Assembly (NCBI GenBank): GCA_964511535.1
Contig: CAZEFW010000250.1
Coordinates: 1-8,364, forward strand
Direction: 5' to 3'
From: CAZCFB01 sp964511535
GTDB taxonomy: Bacteria; Myxococcota_A; Polyangia; GCA-2747355; CAZCFB01
DNA: 8,364 nucleotides
Made by a program: the position numbers and the translations under genes. Each line of letters starts with the position of its first letter. The first letter of the stretch is position 1. Of this stretch, positions 6,062 to 8,364 are shown in pieces. The notes below the pieces were generated by a model that saw only the letters and a list, made by a program, of their open reading frames with translations, did no database searches and was not told where the DNA came from.

Positions 6062-7159
6062 TCAGAGGCAGGCCGCCGGCTTGTTCAACTTGGACCACTT
6101 GGCGCCGTCGTAGCGCATGATCAAGCAACCGGCGCCCACCGCCCAGACGTCACTGGGCGAGGTGCCCCAGATGGCCGTGAAGGGCTGGCCGGCGACCCCG
6201 GGCACGGTGGACCATTTCTTGCCGTCGTAGCGCAGGAAGGTGGAGCTGCCCCCCAACACCCACACGTCCGTGGCGGAGCTGGCCCACACGTCGGTCAGGT
6301 ACGCCTTGCCGCCGACATTCAGCTGCTTGGTCCACTTGGAGCCGTCGTAGCGGTAGACCATGCCGAGGTCGCCCACGATCCAGATGTCCTTGGGCGAGTT
6401 GAACCACATCGCCCTCATGTCGCTGCCGCCCCCGGGCGACGTGAACACCTTGACCCAGCCCTTGGACTTGTCGTGGGTATGGACGCCGCCCATGGAGAGC
6501 ACAGCCCAGGTTTTGGTGGGGGTGACCGCGACGTCCGCCAGCCAGAGTCCGAGGCTCTCAAAGGGCGGCCGGTAGGCCCACTTGGTGCCATCGTAGTGGT
6601 AGATGGCCCCACTGCCGCCGCCGGCCCAGATGTTGCTCGCCGACGAGCCGTGGATCGCATACATCGGGGCGGCCTTGGCGCTGTGGTCCTTCGGGGTAAA
6701 CACCTTGGACCAGCCGCTGCCGGTGCTGCGCAAGATCACGCCGTCGCCCACGACCCACATGTCGCTGGCCGAGCTGCCCCACACATCGCTCAGGTCCGCG
6801 GTCGTGCCCGAGGTGACCGACGAGAGCTTGGCGCCGTCATGGTGCAACAAGGTCCCCTTCTGGCCCACGATCCACACCCCGTTGGGCCCCAGCCCCCAGA
6901 CATTGGACAGGCTCACGCCCCTGGGACCGTCAGCCTTGACCACCGCGTCCTTGCCCAGGTCCGCGGGGGGCGCATCCTTGCCCTGGTCCGCCGGGGGGCC
7001 GTCCTTTGTCCGGGTCATGTCGCCGCCCAGGTCCGGCAGCTGCTGGTCAGGGCCGGGGGGGGTGTCCCTGTCGCAGGCGCCCATGGCCAGGACCAGCATC
7101 ACTGCCAACCAGAGTTTCGCGTATGGGCTCCGGTGACTTCCAGTCTCTGCATCGGGCAT
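6062..7159 (-). CDS. Lipoprotein with seven WGxxxxDVWxVG repeats (predicted seven-bladed beta-propeller)
   Basis: With the ATG at 7159 the protein has 365 residues: a lipoprotein signal ending AMGAC (Cys29), an Asp/Gly/Pro/Lys-rich linker (about 30-80), then seven repeats of ~40 residues to the end. Each repeat has the pattern (D/N)VWG-x4-DVW-VG-x-G-x-hhRYDG-x-KW. The first-strand Trp or equivalent falls at 88, 127, 170 (His), 211 (Ala), 252, 292 and 331, so the spacing is 39-43. Seven such units suggest a closed seven-bladed propeller acting as a surface binding platform; no enzymatic motif is seen. Two cysteines in the last blade (345, 364) could staple it. A TTG start at 7195 would extend the frame by 12 residues; ATG 7159 gives the more normal signal peptide, but neither has a clear ribosome site. 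It is the first gene of the minus-strand series and is divergent from the phosphoesterase gene. Confidence 0.9.
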   Translation of the reverse strand: MPDAETGSHRSPYAKLWLAVMLVLAMGACDRDTPPGPDQQLPDLGGDMTRTKDGPPADQGKDAPPADLGKDAVVKADGPRGVSLSNVWGLGPNGVWIVGQKGTLLHHDGAKLSSVTSGTTADLSDVWGSSASDMWVVGDGVILRSTGSGWSKVFTPKDHSAKAAPMYAIHGSSASNIWAGGGSGAIYHYDGTKWAYRPPFESLGLWLADVAVTPTKTWAVLSMGGVHTHDKSKGWVKVFTSPGGGSDMRAMWFNSPKDIWIVGDLGMVYRYDGSKWTKQLNVGGKAYLTDVWASSATDVWVLGGSSTFLRYDGKKWSTVPGVAGQPFTAIWGTSPSDVWAVGAGCLIMRYDGAKWSKLNKPAACL

Positions 7160-7161
7160 GC

Positions 7162-7176
7162 GCGGATGATATCCGC
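7162..7176. promoter_or_regulatory. Perfect inverted repeat abutting the propeller gene start
   Basis: GCGGAT-GAT-ATCCGC has 6-bp arms and a 3-base spacer and ends 2 bases upstream of ATG 7159 on the minus strand. It occupies the place where a ribosome site would be, and no Shine-Dalgarno is visible there. It could be an operator or a translation-limiting hairpin, or coding sequence if the TTG start at 7195 is used. Confidence 0.35.
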
Positions 7177-7410
7177 AACGACAACCGGCTGCCAACGGTG
7201 GGACAGATCGCCAGGTAGCGATGAAGATTCGGGGGGGACTGTCCCGGTCGCCGGGGCGCAGACCCCCACCGTGTACATCCCCGCCTTGGGGGTGGGAGGT
7301 GTCGCGCGCGCCAGGTTGCTGCCTGGCGGCCCTTCCGGTGACGATTTTTCAAATGAGATGCCGCCTCACCAGGGCATCGAAGTTGGCGTCGATCTTGCTG
7401 TCAAATGCTG

Positions 7411-7416
7411 AAGGAG
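7411..7416 (+). promoter_or_regulatory. Ribosome binding site of the phosphoesterase gene
   Basis: AAGGAG lies 12 bases before ATG 7429, slightly long spacing. It falls inside the frame if ATG 7405 is used, which favours 7429 as the start. Confidence 0.5.
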
Positions 7417-7428
7417 TCCGAGCTTCAG

Positions 7429-8364
7429 ATGAATTCGCCTGCCAGCAGCTCAACGCCACGCGCGCTTACCACCGTTCGCCCTGTGCTCTTCGCGCTGATG
7501 CTGGCCGCGGGATGTGAAGGGTACCTCCTGGGGCCGGACCAGGATGATGCCCGGGCTCGCGGCGGGGACATGCTGACCATCCCCGCCAGGGATGGCCTGG
7601 TATTCCCGGGCGAGGACCTGGCCGGGCCAGCAAAGGATGCATTGATATTCCCGGGCAAGGACCTGGCCAGTCCAGCAAAGGATGGGAAGGTCAAGCCGCC
7701 GCCCAAGCCGGACGGCCCTGCGCCCAAGCCGGACAAGGCCGTGGTGGTCAAAAAGTGCGGCAACGGCAAGTGCGAGCCGGGCGAGAGCTGCTCCAGCTGC
7801 CCCGGCGACTGCGGCAAGTGCGTGCCCTGCCACCCGGGCTGCCCGGGCGGCTACTTCTGCTACCTGAACAAGTGCGTCAAAAAGGCAATCTCCACGGCGC
7901 CGGTCAAGGACCTCTTCCTCTCCGAGGCGGACAAGCTGTACAAGTGCCCGTTCAACCCGATGCATTGGTGGGCCGGCAAGGGCGACAGGGACATCACCTT
8001 CATCGCCACCACCGACACCCACGCCACGGACAGCGCCAGCGGGTGCAGCAAAAACGGCAGCCACACCGGGGACGAACACACCAAGCTGCGAGCGGCCCTC
8101 AACAGCGCCAACGCCAAGCCCCATGTTTGGCCCTCGGGCGCCAACTTCTGGCGCCAGGGCAAAGCGTACGACCATATCCGGGGCGTGCTCATCGCCGGGG
8201 ACCTCACCGACGCGGGCAGCGACCCGAATCCCGCGGGCACCCAGCTGGGCCATGACTGCCGGGAGTACACCGCCTACCGCGCTGCGTACGGCCGCTGTGG
8301 CAACGAGGGCAAGGTCAAGTTCCCGATCTACGAGGCGTACGGCAACCACGACTTCCCCCGGGTG
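7429..8364 (+). CDS. Lipoprotein with calcineurin-like metallophosphoesterase domain (3' end missing)
   Basis: The frame opens at ATG 7429 and stays open for 312 codons to the window edge. It encodes a lipoprotein signal ending LAAGC (Cys29), a linker (about 30-107) with a 15-residue tandem repeat and Lys/Pro/Asp stretches, a Cys-rich knot (about 110-149: CGNGKCEPGESC, then paired Cys) and, from ~188, a metallophosphoesterase domain. The metal-binding motifs are intact: Asp196-Thr-His198 (TTDTHA), Gly257-Asp258-Leu-Thr-Asp261 (AGDLTD) and Gly305-Asn306-His307-Asp308 (YGNHD). The distal His motifs lie beyond the window. The family hydrolyses phosphomono- or diesters with a di-metal centre; the substrate is unknown, and the enzyme should act in the envelope. 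AAGGAG at 7411-7416 precedes ATG 7429 by 12 bases; ATG 7405 is an in-frame alternative adding eight residues. The antisense frame here is a shadow. Confidence 0.93.
   Translation, partial: MNSPASSSTPRALTTVRPVLFALMLAAGCEGYLLGPDQDDARARGGDMLTIPARDGLVFPGEDLAGPAKDALIFPGKDLASPAKDGKVKPPPKPDGPAPKPDKAVVVKKCGNGKCEPGESCSSCPGDCGKCVPCHPGCPGGYFCYLNKCVKKAISTAPVKDLFLSEADKLYKCPFNPMHWWAGKGDRDITFIATTDTHATDSASGCSKNGSHTGDEHTKLRAALNSANAKPHVWPSGANFWRQGKAYDHIRGVLIAGDLTDAGSDPNPAGTQLGHDCREYTAYRAAYGRCGNEGKVKFPIYEAYGNHDFPRV
7594..7683 (+). repeat. Two-copy 45-bp tandem repeat in the lipoprotein linker
   Basis: Codons 56-70 and 71-85 of the phosphoesterase gene encode GLVFPGEDLAGPAKD and ALIFPGKDLASPAKD. The DNA copies share runs such as ATTCCCGGGC and CCAGCAAAGGATG. 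A PARDG just before looks like the remnant of a third unit. In-frame slippage or duplication of a spacer is the simplest reading. Confidence 0.85.

Larger units (their letters stand above)
7160..7428. other. Divergent intergenic region (269 bp)
   Basis: This gap separates the starts of two lipoprotein genes and must carry the promoters for both. I see no convincing -35/-10 pair; the one AT-rich patch is 7341-7358. Several short GC-rich palindromes lie here: GCGGAT-GAT-ATCCGC (7162-7176), GGGAC-T-GTCCC (7235-7245), CCCGG-TCG-CCGGG (7243-7255) and ATCCCC paired with GGGGGT (7277-7282 with 7288-7293, one wobble). No gene is supported in it. Confidence 0.5.

Noticed and set aside
7235..7293. Cluster of GC-rich palindromes considered as an operator array or small RNA
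   Set aside because: The arms are only 5-6 bp and overlap each other in very GC-rich DNA. No spacing pattern or promoter supports a site or an RNA gene.
5654..7411. Long plus-strand open frame (585 codons) across the two lipoprotein genes
   Set aside because: Its composition is Gly/Ala/Arg/Val/His-rich without domains or signal. It is antisense to two genes with lipoboxes, repeats and a good ribosome site. Such antisense frames are expected when codon position 3 is mostly G or C.
7450..8349. Long minus-strand open frame (299 codons) opposite the phosphoesterase
   Set aside because: The plus-strand frame holds a lipobox, Cys knot and all three metallophosphoesterase motifs in order; the minus frame has no recognisable feature.

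Overview
This is a GC-rich bacterial window with very strong G/C at third codon positions. It carries a group of exported, cysteine-rich, linker-bearing proteins of a kind common in Myxococcota and other former Deltaproteobacteria. That placement rests on architecture: lipobox followed by an Asp/Pro/Lys/Gly-rich linker, then a Cys-rich knot and a large extracellular domain, plus ETDVDCGG-type Cys repeats. No rRNA or marker gene is present that would fix the genus.

Layout, left to right. (1) 2-1150 (+): the 3' part of a secreted protein with 50-residue Cys-rich repeats and a C-terminal fibrinogen-like (GGGWT) domain. (2) 1176-1745 (-): an elongation factor P paralogue with an EfpL/YeiP-like arginine loop tip, convergent with gene 1. 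(3) 1908-2399 (+): a small secreted protein of unknown function. (4) 2439-2942 (-): a membrane-anchored six-cysteine protein of unknown function. (5) 3025-3783 (-): a PlsC-type acyltransferase. (6) 3860-6013 (-): a 717-residue lipoprotein with a predicted right-handed beta-helix and a Cys-rich tail. (7) 6062-7159 (-): a lipoprotein built of seven ~40-residue repeats, best read as a seven-bladed beta-propeller. (8) 7429 to the window end (+): a lipoprotein with a calcineurin-like metallophosphoesterase domain, divergent from gene 7 and cut by the window edge.

Genes 7, 6, 5 and 4 lie head-to-tail on the minus strand with gaps of 48, 76 and 82 bases, so they may share a transcript. Perfect 8-bp hairpins near the 6/5 boundary and across the end of gene 5 could partly separate them. 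Genes 6, 7 and 8 share a feature I find notable: an acidic residue directly after the lipidated cysteine and a Pro-Asp-Gln at a nearly fixed distance, ahead of otherwise dissimilar linkers. This looks like a common sorting or anchoring head carrying different surface domains (beta-helix, propeller, phosphoesterase). EF-P and PlsC are housekeeping-type functions among these accessory genes.

No tRNA, rRNA, CRISPR array, insertion sequence or phage gene was seen. No stretch over 300 bases lacks a gene; the longest gap is 7160-7428. No complete new defence or metabolic system is evident. The most original material is the modular envelope lipoprotein set and the unusual EF-P.
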